From positions 62,001-126,000 of the forward strand of contig JAGYXB010002073.1 of NCBI GenBank assembly GCA_022495005.1: a stretch of 64,000 bases of DNA. Reading direction: 5' to 3'. This document shows, piece by piece, positions 36,542 to 51,500 of this stretch. Numbering within the stretch: position 1 is the first letter of the stretch; each line of letters opens with the position of its first letter. The translations under genes and the position numbers were made by a program. This DNA is from Rhyacophila brunnea. Lineage: Eukaryota > Arthropoda > Insecta > Trichoptera > Rhyacophilidae. The notes below the pieces were generated by a model, which worked only from the letters and a program-made list of their open reading frames with translations, did no database searches and was not told the origin of the DNA.

Positions 36542-39500
36542 GTAAGTAAGCATTGTGATTACAAAATGGTTATAATTTGTCAAAACCCCGATAGCCGAAG
36601 GGAGATGGCCGTCGCGTCTACTGTCTCTTGCGTCAAGATGCCAGAATATACTCTGAGTTGTAAGGGCCAAAGTGGGCGTTTAGGCCCCCTGCGCCATGTG
36701 CCATGCCCACCTCGCACGGCTTCATGCAGTGTGCTCCGTTACTAAGGATAACGTTATGATCAAATATTTTCATTTTCTTGACTCCGGAGGCTTTGTAAGA
36801 TCTACATAATCTTATTTTACGATCTGACATTATAAATATTAACACGTTGCCTGTCTAATGGTTTCTTTCATTCAATGGCAAAGGGTCGGTACTGAACGAT
36901 TATTTAACGTTTATATTGACTGTACAATTGAACTGAATTAAGTGTATTTGTTGAAATACTTATAAGTAATATGAAGGATGAGCTAGCACGTCGAAATAGC
37001 GTAATCGAGAATTTGCAACTTTGTTGAAAAATAATTTGAATTAAAAATTTTAAAGTAATTTATTTGATAAGCATTTCATATAAGAACTACTAGTTAAAAT
37101 TAATGTAATTTAGTAGGATGCCCGTCGCTTAATTGGTTAAAGCACATTGTCGTGATAACAGTGGTTCTTCTTCTTCTTCTTGGTCGTACACTCATGGCTT
37201 TGGATCGTGACCACTTTTTAATTTTGCGATCCTTTGAGCGACCAAGACTTTCCATCGTTCTCGATCTTCTGCTTCTCTCAGAGTCAGCTCTTTCACTTGG
37301 TCGCTCCAGCGCGCAGACGCTCTTCCTCTGCGTCGCCTTACCTGGAGGCCATCCAAAACCATCAGTCTCTCCAGGTTGTACGGTCCGCGCCTGACAATAT
37401 GTCCAAAAAACCGCAGAATTCGTCTCAGACATATTGTCGAGAGTTGTTTCTTTATCTGCAGTCTCTTGATGATTGATTGGTTCGTCTTGTGATCCCTCCA
37501 AGAAATACGAAGCATTCGGCGCCAACACCACATCTCAAAGGCATCAATTGCCTTCCGCTCCCTTGCCTTCAGGGTCCATGACTCGACTCCATATAAAAAT
37601 ATAGAGAACACTAATGTTTGCACAAGTATCATTTTTGTGGCAATCGAAATTTCCCGATCCTTCCATATAGTGGAAAGACATGTCATCGCATTTTTTGCAA
37701 TCTGTGTGCGCCTCCTTATTTCCGCTTCACATCCGCCTTTCCCACTAATGGTCGATCCCAGATATACAAACTCGTCCACTGTTTCTAAGTTTTGGAGTGT
37801 ACTTGCTGTTGGTAGAAGGTTAGCCCGATCAACAACCAGTGGTTATACAGGTTCAAATCCCATCGGGTGTCGTATTTTTTTTAAATGATTTTGTTTTCTA
37901 GTAGGTAGGTATATATCTGAGGTGTTTTCAAGTTATGTATGTTCAAGAAATTAAAAGATTTTGATGTATATTTTTCACTTACTACACTACCAAAAAATAT
38001 GCCACAGAAAAACTCTTTCTGACACTTTTGAGATGCTGAAGACTTTCTAAACAATCTCATTTCATAAATAATTAATTTTCTTTAAAATTTCCCTTATGCG
38101 TATTTCACTTATAAATTTCGATATTATTGACATATTATATAAATAGTATTGCTATTTAAGTCGAATGTATAAAATTAGAGTCCCATCTCAGAAAAAAAAA
38201 CCGCACTAATAAAATATAAAAGTAAATGATTGAGTAGTCTGTATACAAAAAAATACTTTGAGCAATTACCAGAACACATTTTTCTTTATATAATACATCG
38301 TTTACCTTCATCCAATAGCGACTGTTTACAACTACTGTCAACCCTTTAATCCAGAATACTTTGTATCCTTATTGGTTCTGAATAATTCCTATTTTACTTT
38401 GAAATATTTATTCATTCTGTTAACCCTCTTATTATATACATACACACACACAAGGGTAATTTGATAAATTTGAAAAAAGAACCAAGTAAAAAACATAAAC
38501 ATTTTGACATAGGTCATTTGAAGAATGATACTTACCAGTAGTGATTTTACTATACGAATTGTGCCGCTATATCATAGAAATTTAACAAAAATTATCATCC
38601 TTGTATGTAGTTTATTCTTTCTTCATGGTTTTCATTTAACGTTTCAGGATTCTTTATATCACCATCCAGTGCACAAAATATCATTCATAGCGCAGGACAT
38701 GAGCGACTCGAGAGCTTTCGGTTACATCTTTGGCTCGCCGGACACAGGGCACCGATTTTTCGGCATCAAAACGGACAAGGCTGCTAGTCAGGTAAATATA
38801 ACAGGGCGTTTACTAACAAAATGAAGTTTATCTTACCATACAGTTTTTATAAGGAATGATTGTCAGTCATTTGCTTAATCTACCATGGGGTCTTTGCTCG
38901 GAATTAAACATACATTGAATAATGTAGCCCTCGTAACCAGTGTGTAAGGCACTGGCCTTTTGTCCAAGGACTCCGGGTTCGATTCCGGTGAGGTCACACT
39001 ATATTTATGTTATTTTCTCAATATCTGGGTGTTTGTGATTGTTTCACTTCTACTTATAACTGCACTTCTGTTTCACTACGGTACTGGTTTCACATTGGAT
39101 AGATACTAGATTCAGACTTCAGATGGTTATTTTACAACCCACACTGCCCTGGGGTACAAAGAGAGAGTGTAAAGCAAAATTGTCAATGTCAATTGTCAAT
39201 CAAAATTCACATCATTTGCCGTCTCGCGTCAATTGCATCTGTAAACGATTTCGATTTAATCAGACTTCGAATTAAATATAATTTACACAAAAATACAGCT
39301 AGAGGAAATAAGGTAGGTACTGTTCGGTTATCAGTAATACAGCGGAAAACACATTTTGAAAATACCCGATATACTGAATTATTTGTTAGTTTGTGTTAGT
39401 TTAGGTTAGGTTTGGTTAAGTTAACCTAACAAATAATCCAGTTTATCGGTTATTTTCAAAATGTGTTTTCCGCTGTATTCCTGATAACCGAACAGTACCG

Positions 39501-42500
39501 GAAATAATATAAATTGCTAGGTATATTAAACAATTATAATTCTACTTTTCATAAGTAAAAAGGATTTCATGTTAAAAGCATTTGTTTTTTCTTGAAAAAT
39601 CCTATTTTTTAATAAACAAAATGAATACTTACTGTGGCTGCTAACATTTAAAAAAAATTATGCTATTATTTAAATATATAATCATAAAAAAATAAGTGAC
39701 AGAAACCATTTCATTTGTGTTTTTAGATATATATCGGTTGATTAAAACAATTTTGAATGTAACTTTTCATTATAATTACATGATTTTTATAGTATCTATT
39801 ACAACCCCCCTTAGCGAGGGAATGCGGAGCTCGTTTCAATTCATCTTGATTACCACCAATCAGCATAAAGCGGATTATTAAGTGGATCGTAGAATAGCTA
39901 TTTTTAAATGACATTGACTTGCTTTAGTTAAGGTGGTACGCACTACGATTATTTGTTTGTTTTTAAACATTTATATGACTGACTGCTTCATTATCTATTA
40001 TTTGCTGTTAATTTACTGCAAAAATGATTAAGTATAGCTGTTATTATATTCAATGTACAAAACATTCAAGTCAATTTTATATATTAAGCTGAACTATTAA
40101 CATGTATAGTGAATCAATTACACTGCATTGTGCATTTGTAAATCAAGTGAGATTTTCACAAAAATAAATTTATGTTTTCTCAAAGCCTGGGTGTTTATGC
40201 GATCGTTTCACTTCTACTACTCCACTACTGTTTCAGAACACCACTGTCTCTCTTAACCTGCTATAGCTTTAAAAAGAATATATATGTGTATTACATTTGC
40301 AGGACTAGTATTTATTCAATTCCTGTATAAGACAAGGAGATTTGACCAAAGTGAAATTTTTGTGTATTAGAAAAATACTAGTTGGTCTTTTATTTTTTGT
40401 AGAATGTTTTCTATGGCCTTGTCCACACGTTGGCGCGTTTTGACTTGCGCGCATTCCAGGTACAGGTGATCTCATTCAGGTGTCCACATGCACTCATGGC
40501 GAATCATGAGAAGACACATGCCATGTGGACAGGGCTTATCTGAAGCTATTCAAAAATGTATTTCCTTTAACTAATTTCATGCATATTTTTTACAAATGTA
40601 TAATAATTTCTATTATTCTCCACTTCAATATGTTTTTTCAGTGTATCAAATACTTAAAAACTAAAAAAAGTATTTAAAAATCTTATTCTTAATAACAACC
40701 AAACATACATTTTAAATGCCTCTATTATGATAGATGAAATTTAAAATCCAATGTAGTTTGTTTTTACTCTGAACATGTATTTTGTTTAGCAAATTAGTTG
40801 CCGTGGGAGTACAGAGTATCCTGTGCTTTTGTTGTGTGTGGGTATATTATGAAACAACAGCGGATTGTTTCATCCGTGGCTAATTTCATACTGAATATCT
40901 TGACCAAGTGCCGTGCATTATTGCCACCAATACCTGTCGGTTATTGTAGTGTATACTTAAATCTCAAGTAATATATTTACGACAGATAACTAAAATGACA
41001 ATTAAACAGGATTTTTTTACCCGCAATACAGTAAAATCGTTAGTAGAGTGTATCTAACTGGTGTGTAATGAAAAAGGATCACAGCCAACTCGAAAAATGA
41101 AAAACTGCAAACCAATAGCATTCCGATTTGCATTTGAACGCTCTACCATTGGGGTATATTGGTACATTCTTCGGTACATTGGCAACAGTATCTTCTGGTA
41201 TACTTTGTTATGTATTATTTTACATGAAAACATCTAAAAGTAACGGCAACGAAAGGATTCGATATACCAATTTTTCGATTTCCCGTTGAATACCGGGTAT
41301 TTCCATTCATAGAGAAATCAACAAAGGAAAGTGACATCAAACATGGGAAATGTTTAGATAATTTTAGTACACTTTTTGCTATAAGTACAACTTTACTATT
41401 CTTTATAACGGCATTCTTTAAATTCTAGCGCGATTTCTATTTATGGCCAGTTTTTATTTATGTATACATGGCCAAAGAATACTTTTATTCATTATATTTT
41501 CAATATAGGGAAAAAGCATTAATTTTTACCATGCTCGATCCTAATGCCGCATTTAGACCAAGCGAGAGAATGTTTGTTCTTCCCCCACTCCAGCAAAATT
41601 CTTATGCTCGCTCAACAAAAAGCGTTTACGTCAAGAGAATTTCGCTGAAGTAGGGGAAGAACAAACATTCGCTCGCTAGGTCTAAATGCGGCTTAAGAAG
41701 ATCATTTGGGCGTCCACAGAGAAACTGATGTAGCCACTTCCTCTACCTATTAGGTCCAAACACAAATTGAAAAACACATTGTGAATTTTTGCGAGATCCG
41801 GGGGATTTGACCCCAGTACACATGGAAATGTGATTTTCAAATAAATGGAATGCAATATCAACATGAATTTTGCTTCACCGTCGACTTTCCTGGACAGCGT
41901 CTCAGTCGTAAAGCATGGTATTAGCGTATTGCATAATAGTAGCCCCCGCTTCATTTGTTATAATCATTCACCTCCATCCAACAGGCATTTTTCGCCACTG
42001 GAATATTGCCACTGTTAACTGACAGAAGAACTCATTCATTCAATCAATATGTAATGTACTACGTTTAATATTAAATTTGCCAACAATGTCACAATCCAAG
42101 TTATATAGTTGTTATGTGTAGGTGACAATATGTAATATCTCGATTTTATATTGAGCATGTCTTGGGCTTAGGATAGTTATTAATACATACCTAATAAGTT
42201 TGGTGACATTTCGGAAAGTGAAAGTGACATTAATAATCATTTCAATTAGGATGTTAATCAAATAACAAGTGTTTGTGTTTCTGAGATTTGTTGTAAGTGT
42301 TGTTTGTGTTTTGTTTTTCAGGTGGTGATCGCAATGAGGGACCTATTCCAAGTAGTTTTTGAATTGAAGAAAAAGGAAATAGAATTAGCCAAACAGCAAT
42401 TAGAAGGGAAAACGGTGACTTCATCGTCTAGATACATCTCCAGTGCAACCATCGATTCTTCCAAGGTATCATCAATAAGTCTATATTAATCACAGCTCTC

Positions 42501-45500
42501 TCTTATGTCTTTGACTGAGCAAAATAACATTGATCAATACCTTCTCTTTATAGACATAACCCAAAAAAAAATGTATGAAAGTGATGCTAAAATGACCGGT
42601 GATTAAATTAACTGCAAATCGTTTAATTTTAACAAAAGTCACCATTTTTGTTCACATCTGTCAAAATATCCAAATGTTAAACTCATTGAAACAGCCAGTT
42701 CCAAACATTATGAGATGTAAGTATTGAATGAACAACGTGCACTGATGAATTGAGTTTAAAGTTAAACATGCCATTATAAATACTATGTTTTCAAGATCTT
42801 GTTCTCAAATGATTCATTCTTATGCGCCAGCTAGACGGCGGCGACTTGCCTGCGCGGTATAGACATATTCAGCGCTTTTCGGTTTGCGCGAGCTTCAGTT
42901 TTCCCGTCCATACACACGGGCTTTTATAAACCGGTTTGCGCAGGTAAGCTTGTCGTAAAGCATGAGCGTCTGGCCGGCGCTTTACTATTCCATAATAATG
43001 ATATTTCTTTTTGCTTATCAATGATTGTAATGTCTAAAGTAGGATAAGTCAGGCTAAAACATTCAAATCAAATACATTGCTATGAAAATCAAAACATTTT
43101 ATAATGTCAAAATTTCATAAAACTCACTCTTGATGTTTTACTCTTTGATGAAACCCCTTAAATGTGTTAAATGAGTACAACAAAATGGTAATAAAACATT
43201 GAATAAGGATTTTAATTATTGCACACTTGACTTCAAATCAATGTATTTGTTTCCAGTCCCAAAACGGCGATGGCAGTATACTGAGTTTGAGGTCTCGGTT
43301 AGCGGGTAGTGTCAGTGGGGCGGTGCCGTCATCATCGACGGGCGCGGTGGGCGGGAGCACCTCATCAATGGAGTGCCGCCGCGTGTCCACCAGCGGGGGT
43401 GCTGTGGCTGAACTCGTAGATCTAGAACAAGAACTCAGCTCACTCCAGAGAGGCCTTCATCAGATGGAGAGGCTCACTCCTCCGTCTGACCCATTCGGAG
43501 ACTCCTTCACTGCCACGCCGGTAAATTTGTCATGTCATTATATTAAATTCTAAAGATTAGTTTTTTTTGTATTGATTGCTATTTCGGTATTCACATCATT
43601 ATCAACACTATACAAATATACAATGTGTCCTTGCTTAACTATTTTGCTTTTAGAAAGAGACAAGACCTTGTTTATTCAATCTATCTAGTAACTATATCAA
43701 AAATAATTCTATATGACAATAGATAGCAGTGGCAAAGTGTGGAGGTAGGCTTTTAAGATCTGACGTATAATGTGCACACTAAACTTTGTCAGTCATACTA
43801 ATTTTTTTTCATTAAAAAAAAAAAATTGCAGGTTGTGCTGGTTAGTTTTTTAAAATTCAATTAAACCCTGCCTAAACCAAACCATTATCGTGGAGTAGGT
43901 CGTGGAGATCCAAGAAACATAGTGTACACTTCATCTTCATCTCACTCTCTGCCTCACATAAACTATAATAGATAAAAAATATTCTTATATCTAAAAATAT
44001 GTATGATTTTAGATGTTTTATAGATAGATGATTATTTTTTGACTATTATTAATTATTATGGCTTGGTTTACGCAGGGTTTAATTTATTTATTAAAACTAA
44101 CATACACTATCTGCAATTTGTAGTCTTAGTTCAATAAAAACAAATACGTTTGACTGACAAAGCTTAGTGTGCACTATTTATTTCAGATCTTAACAGCCTA
44201 CATCCACCCTTCGTCACTTATAGATGGGTACTTTGTAATATCCTATTAACTTACAAGCCCATACAATAATGACGATAGATGGCAAGACCGAAAAACTGCT
44301 GTATAGGGCATGTATTATAATGCTCCATTATGCTAGTTTACTGGCCAAAATGCTAAAATAAACTGAACATGGTATGTTAGACATAGTGACTCACTCACTT
44401 TCACTGTCCCAAGTGCGGATTATTATTCATTTACTTCTGTCCAACAGATAGTATTTGACACTGTTTCGCGTTAAATACAATAAATTATTTTTCAATTGAT
44501 TCCATCGAATATTAATTGGATTTATGAAAGTCCTTAATAAAATAACTGTTTCTAAATCGGGTCAATTATTGCAGGGCTTCCTACCGCCTCCGCCAAGCAG
44601 TGCCAGGGGCCCCCGGACGACGGCCAGTCTCACCAGCGACGGCGGTTCCCCCTTCAGTCCCCCGCCTGCAAGAGCGCATTTCAACTTCGAAGCCCCCTCC
44701 ACCCAATCGTCGGCCAGTATATCCCTCTCCAATGCTAACGTGGCCCCTTGCAATAACAACACCACCTCTTCTCTTCCTGTCGCCCCCCCTGTCAGCTCCG
44801 CCGTGCCTCAGTCGCCTGTCGCCAAACATCACAGTCCCAGGAGGAGTGCCCCGGCCCCCATGGAGAGGGGCTCTGCGGAGAGGAGTTCATTGGATAAGGC
44901 TTCATTAGGAGTCTTGGAACGATCGGCAACAGCATCACCTCCCATCACAGATGCACATCAGGTAATTGGAACAATATTAAACATTTCAGGTATTCAGCAT
45001 TTACTTAGTGATAATACATGATAATTTGTTTCATTCACATGTAGACTTTATCAAGTATATGAACCAAAAATGTATGTGTATTTTACCGTCAAAATGAGAG
45101 TCTTTAGAAAACATATACTTTTCCCAATACAAAAATAATGAGTTGTAAATTGCCTCAATTCAAATAAATCCTTCCTCCTCTGGATTACCGTGGAAAGGAC
45201 TGTCTTGGATGGAAAGGATGTATTTGAATAACTACAAAGGAATTTCGCATGGTTGGCAACCCACCAACATATTTATTCGCAAAGAGGTATAACTGTCGCA
45301 AAAATAACATAATATTATGATATAATATTACAGTTCGATAGCGAAGGATTAAGAAGTGTTCTATCTCCTCACTGCTAAAAATAGTGGTGGGATGAATTTA
45401 CATAATCAAGACTGCTGACGATTTTACTTTTTCTACTTGCCACCTATGGAGATTTTATGAAACTTTTATGTTTTATCAAATTGATTCCCGATCATAAAGA

Positions 45501-48500
45501 ACGGATTGTGCTCAACAGCTCAATGTAATTAATGTAGTCTTGTATCTTGTGTATTAGTACAAATCCTGCCGCTGTCTAGTATCCCGCTTCGACAACCTCA
45601 AATACATATGAAGGGTACACAACAAACACAGGCTCATCGACAAAATGATAATTGTGCAGAAGAGCAAGAAGAAGAATGAAATCGTTATTGGTTGGAAAAT
45701 GGGTTTAATATTAAGTAAATGAACTTATACAGTGAAACCCCGATTCCACGGTTTTCAAGGGACCCTAAAAAAACGATAAATGCGGAATACATATATAAAA
45801 AAAACTCGTTTTTCTCGTGGATTTTTTTCGACGTCTTGACTTATTTTCAGTTTATCAGCTAGAGTTCTAGTTTTCTTCATGGGGGGCATTTTAGTTGCGA
45901 CTTATAAAAATTCGTGATACGAGATGCGATGCAAGCCTGAGCGCTGACCGACCTGTGCAAACAAAGTGACACGACATGAACAATTCTACGAAAGCGAAAT
46001 GAAAAATATTCAACAAAAACGGTCAATTGGGATAATATTTGTGACGGGACCATAATATTTAGATGATAGATTGAGGAAAACCATAAATCGGGGAACGGTT
46101 AATGCCCGATTATTTAATATTGTTCTTCTGGGTGTTTGGCGGGACTTTCAAAAATGAACGATCCGTGCGGGAAAACGATTTATGCGAGAACGATAGATTG
46201 GGGTTCCACTGTATATTGATTTCTTATTTATTTTGAAATATAATAAAAGTGAAAAAACGTAATAAAAACATATCCTACGTTTTTGTGCAGTTTCATACAC
46301 AATGAGCTGATTTGTTGCCTTGACTACACTTCCTTCTCCCTTCATTTATGAAGCAATGAAATCGATTTTGGTAGTTTTAATGATACCATTCTTGATCACT
46401 TCCTCTGTTGAATAAATTGGCATTTAAATCTCAAAATTGAAAAAAATTCGATGAGCCTGTTTTGCCGTGTACCCTTCATATGTCAATGCTAACATAGTTT
46501 TATGCTAATTTGATAGTGAATTATTATTTACTCGGGGGTATATCTATTGTTAAATTTTAAGCCTATAATTGAATAATTTGTTACAATTTTATTGCAGGAG
46601 ACTTCATCGGGTGGCTCGACGATATTTGATGTATTCACTGATCTAGACCCTCTAGGAACAGGCCGGAGTAAGCCTTACGTAGACAAAAAACACTTCTTCC
46701 AAGAACTCAAAAACCCCCCCAAGAAAGTTCTAAAAGACTTGGTCGGTGGAATATCAGTTTCAGCATCAACAGACTCCTCATTCCAATCCACCTTCGAGCA
46801 GCCGCCCCCTAAAACGGACTTGCTAACTACATTAACCTCAGTGGGAAGACATTCCGGAGGCTCCGTCAGCATAGTCACCGTCTCCAAGTCACACGTGTCC
46901 ACTCAGATGTTGGTGACTTCATTGTTCACTTCTGACCCTTTTGCTGAAACGGATCCTTTTGACAATACGGACCCCTTTGCTGAATCGTTACGAGATGACC
47001 CGTTCAATGGGGCGCCGATAGATTTTTCCACGAGATCGTTTCAATCGGACTATCCCAGTGCCACTAAGTTGCTCGGGATCGGTAAGGAGACCACGTTGCC
47101 AGAGACCAGGATCGGACTAGAGGAGCCGGTGAAGATTAAGTTTCCGGTGACTCTGCAAACTGAACCGGCCACACCACTTCAAGTTTCCCTGCCTCCCGAG
47201 ACTTCTAGCCGCTCACCCCGTTCATCCAAAGAAGTAAGTATTTCTTTTAATAAAATTAAGCAGTAATACATAATCTTGGGGTGCTGGACTAAGGGGAATA
47301 GGAAAATTCTATGATATTGTTGATTGTTAATATAGGGTAATTATTACAAGCCAAGCCAGATAAGATTCCGTAAACAATGAAATAATGTAATCATGGGTGT
47401 GCTACAATGCGGAGTGAGATTATTCCTTCTCCAACAACTCTCCCTGCATATTCTTATTGAAAGTGGCCACTTTCTCAATTACGGCGGTCATCAGTAGATT
47501 CATTTAGCTAGCAAATTTTAGTCTGCCACTGTGCCCTATTGCATGGTACATTCTTTGCCGGTTCATCGTCGTTCGTACGGTGCACATAATCTAACCAGCA
47601 TAATGTTAATTGACTGAATTTTACCAGAATCTTCATACTGACTGTAGAGCATGTATATTTTCTTTCAATCGTTGCCGTCTCTGATAGGCCCATAGACACA
47701 GTGGAGGATTTCATAGAGTTAATATTGTGAACACGGTTTTACAACTGCGCCGTCAAGTGTCTTATTAAGCGTGTTTTTAATTCGCTAAGATAGTAGGCGG
47801 ATCTTAAAATGTCTTCATAGACAGAAGTAGTATTTGTTCGCGGGTTTGGTTTTTGGTTTGAAAAACATGTGTATATTTTGTTTTTGACCGAGGCTTCTGG
47901 TGCTGTATATGGGCTTTTCTGACATAACTGCACACGCCTAGTAAATATTTTTCCATTCATCAGCAATAAATGGATGTCTTTTCTTGTTTCAGTCATCTAG
48001 CGATACCAAATCCACCGTGAGGCAGCGACCTCATTCTGGAAAAGTGCAACCGCGGGACAACCAAACGCAGCCACAATTGAGGCATACAGTCCCCTCCCCC
48101 TCACCACCCCCGCCGTTACCGCCCAAGAAGCCAATCGAAAGAGTCTCTGTCGACTCATCATCATCGGGCCCGCCGCTTCCGCTGCCTGCAAGAAGGAGGC
48201 CGGGGGCTCGGTATTCCCATGCCGCCATGAATTGGCAGCCCACCGAAGATGACTACCTCACTCCCGCCCCGCAGGTGTCTCGGAGACCCGCACCTTCGCC
48301 CGCGCCCTCTCCTTCTCCCGGACTGGATATTACTTTGGCACAACTGTTAACGTGCGGAATGGACGAATTGGCCGGACGATTACGAATGCCCGCCGAGCGC
48401 CTCTCAAAAATGACAGTGGCGCAACTCACGTCGCGGCTTCGCGATTATTTAAAAACAGGTGACCCCCCCGAAAGTGAAATGGAAACGACTCCGGCACCTG

Positions 48501-51500
48501 TAATAGCACCCCGACCTTCGGATGAGCCTTCCGAATTTGTTGCTAATTTTGAAGATAATTTTACGACGGCCGAAAGCAGCAGCGGAGTAGGTTTCGTAGC
48601 GGATTTCGACGGATTCAACAACGAAACAGAACGCAGCACTTATGATCGATACGCCGTGTTTCGAGAGATCGAAGCGGAAGGTTTCAAAAGTCCCTTACCT
48701 GACGATACTCTGAATCAAAATATCGAGGAGTTGGATTCTCTCGGATCTCAGCCGGAGTTGCCATGTGACCCCGCGCCCGTGCGCAGTTTTGGTGGTCTCA
48801 CTTTTCAGCCCGCCTCTTTGACTCTGACCAAACCGACCCAACCCTCACTTCAAAACTCCAAACTGGAAGAGTTAAAAAATGTCATTAGCAATATTCACAA
48901 GACCAGTTTGTCACCCACTCCAGACATCGACGTGACGGCAGCCGCCGACACAACGGCCAACGGTAGAGAGAAGCGGATCGCAGAATCGAATTCTGATCGA
49001 TACGCTGCTTTGAGAGATCTATCAGCGGCAAACGATAGCCCGCGGCCCCTCAGTGCGGATCTACCTGATGATCTGGACACGGGGGCGCCCCTGAAGGTTC
49101 CCAAGGAGAGGAAAAAGTCTGATGAGAAATCCGACGGCTTCGATCACAGTGATTTCTTCGATTGCATCGATCACTCTCTGTCCCTGACTAATCCCGATGA
49201 AGCTTTTAGGAAATCTCCGATGATTACCAAAGAGATGCTTTCCGGGAAAATTATCGATCCGATTAGAAGGTCTCCGACGAAACTGTCTGCCCCCCCACCG
49301 CTGGTATCAGGATCTGTCAGTGACATTGCAAGTGGATCTTCACCAGAAATAATACTCACAGGTAAGAAAATAACAGCCCTACATATAGGTATATTTGTTC
49401 AATGATTTTGACATGAACAATCAAAACATTCATTACAATACACTAAACATAATGCAAATGTAGCCTGTGAAATGACAAATCACATAATTTTTTATGTAAA
49501 GAAAGACGGCAAAATACACTGAATTATAATTATTTAGAACACATTGATAAACAACGAATACTGTGTTAATTACCAAACAAATCAAAATATAAAGATGGCG
49601 CCTATAAGCAGTGCCACCGTATTGTTTCAATATGCCAACTTACAAAATATTAACACAAGGATAAATTTCATGACGATTCCTGTAATATTCCAGGCTTTAT
49701 GTGTGTTATAATATATATATTTTTTTTTATTATATCCGATCCTAATAGGATCATATGGGCCTCCACGAAGAGATTTTTGTTTTTACGAGAAATGGATATT
49801 AGCCACTTGCTCAACCTATTAGGTCCATACTCGTACTCCAAACACAAATTAAAATACAATATGTGTATTTGCCAAACCCAGGATTTGAACCTGGGACCCA
49901 CGACATTATAAGCCGACGCTTAAACTGGCTCGGTCATCGTTTATTTCATCATTATTTTTATTAATTAACAATTAACGACTGTATACCTATTGACAGGCGG
50001 CAGAGAATCCCGAGAAGATGACCGAGACAGCCATGATGGTGTTCACCTCAACAATCGTCGAGGTGACGCGGCATGGGCACTCCTCGGTGGTCCTAATCCC
50101 CCCGGTGTGATGGCATTGGTGCGGGCTGGCGGTGCCGGTGTGGATTCTAATGTCGCCATGCAGAGCGAGGATGGGGCTTCTCCCTGGTCATCCGACTCCA
50201 AGGATTCCCCTCCGCCCCCTCTGCCGCAGCCCAAGGCCAGGCAGAGAAATTATGCAGATGGATCATCGCAACGGCGGCACCGACGGAATCCCAAATCTTG
50301 GCAAACCAGTGAGTATTTATCATTAAATTCATATTAGTTTTGATACGTACCTTTTTATCCATGCTCATTGGTATCTTTTAAATACCTTCACTTACATGGC
50401 AGCTATAGTACCCAAATTTTGGTCTCAGAATAACTTTAAAAAGATAACAGGTCGTGGGGGGCTCGTTATCATCGAGTGTTTTTAATACCTCTGATGCAGT
50501 GGCAAAGGGTGGTGGTAGTCTGGAGATTCGACATAAATGCGCACTAAACTTTGTCAGTCATACTTAGTTCTTTTTATTGAACTAAGAATACAAATTGCAG
50601 ATGTCATTGTTTAGTTTTTAAAATCAAATTCTACCCTGCCTAGACCAAACCATAATAAGGCTGTGGAGAACCGACAAAAATAATGCACACTTTGTCAGTC
50701 ATACTTATTTGTTTTCATAGGACTTATAATACAAATTACAGATGGTTTTTAAAATTCGATTAAACCCTGTACAAGAAACAAGTACCTAAAAACCATAAAA
50801 CCATATTTTTGTTTTTATCTCAATCAGAATAATTTATGAGTGGGTTAGCAATTCTCAGTATGATTTTGGTAAAAAATTTAGCAGCCAATGGATTAAAAAT
50901 TGGAAAATACTTTTTGAAAAGCTAAGAGTGCCACTGAAAAATATCTCGTGAGCCACCTCGTGCACAGCACTGTTGTAGATCATGTGGTGTTTTGAAAAAC
51001 CTCAGGACCTTGCATAATTTTTGAGATAAGGGAAGAGCAGTATGCTACATGATATTTCCTTACTGTGCATCGCCACATTGAATTGCATTTCATTTATTCT
51101 ATACGAGCAGGTGCAACGTTGTAGATTACCAGCTACGAACTGTGCCATCAAACAGAATCATGGGTTTATAATGAGCCTGTCTAGATAAACGTTTTAGGCA
51201 TCACACCAAAAACGCATGTTTTTTCACGTTAAAAATACATGCGTTTTTGGAGTCTTTTTAGGTGTTTTTTAACATGAAAAATTTTTTACGTGAAAAATAC
51301 ATGTGTTTTTGGAGTCGTTTTGGGCGTTTTTTCAACATGAAAAAACATGGTGTTACCTCATGCGTGATCAGTGTCACAGTTTCTTTATTTTTTGTGCTCA
51401 GATTGCTGCGTTCTGACAGTCACGTGAAGTTTGCAAAATTTAGAAGTGGTCGGAACCTGCGGCTTTTGACTCGCTCATGTAGCCGTTTCTGAAATTATTA

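Noticed and set aside
36164..36670. Minus-strand open frame of 168 codons opposite the first Dab exon
   Set aside because: Antisense shadow of the GC-rich PTB exon; the plus-strand protein is unmistakable.
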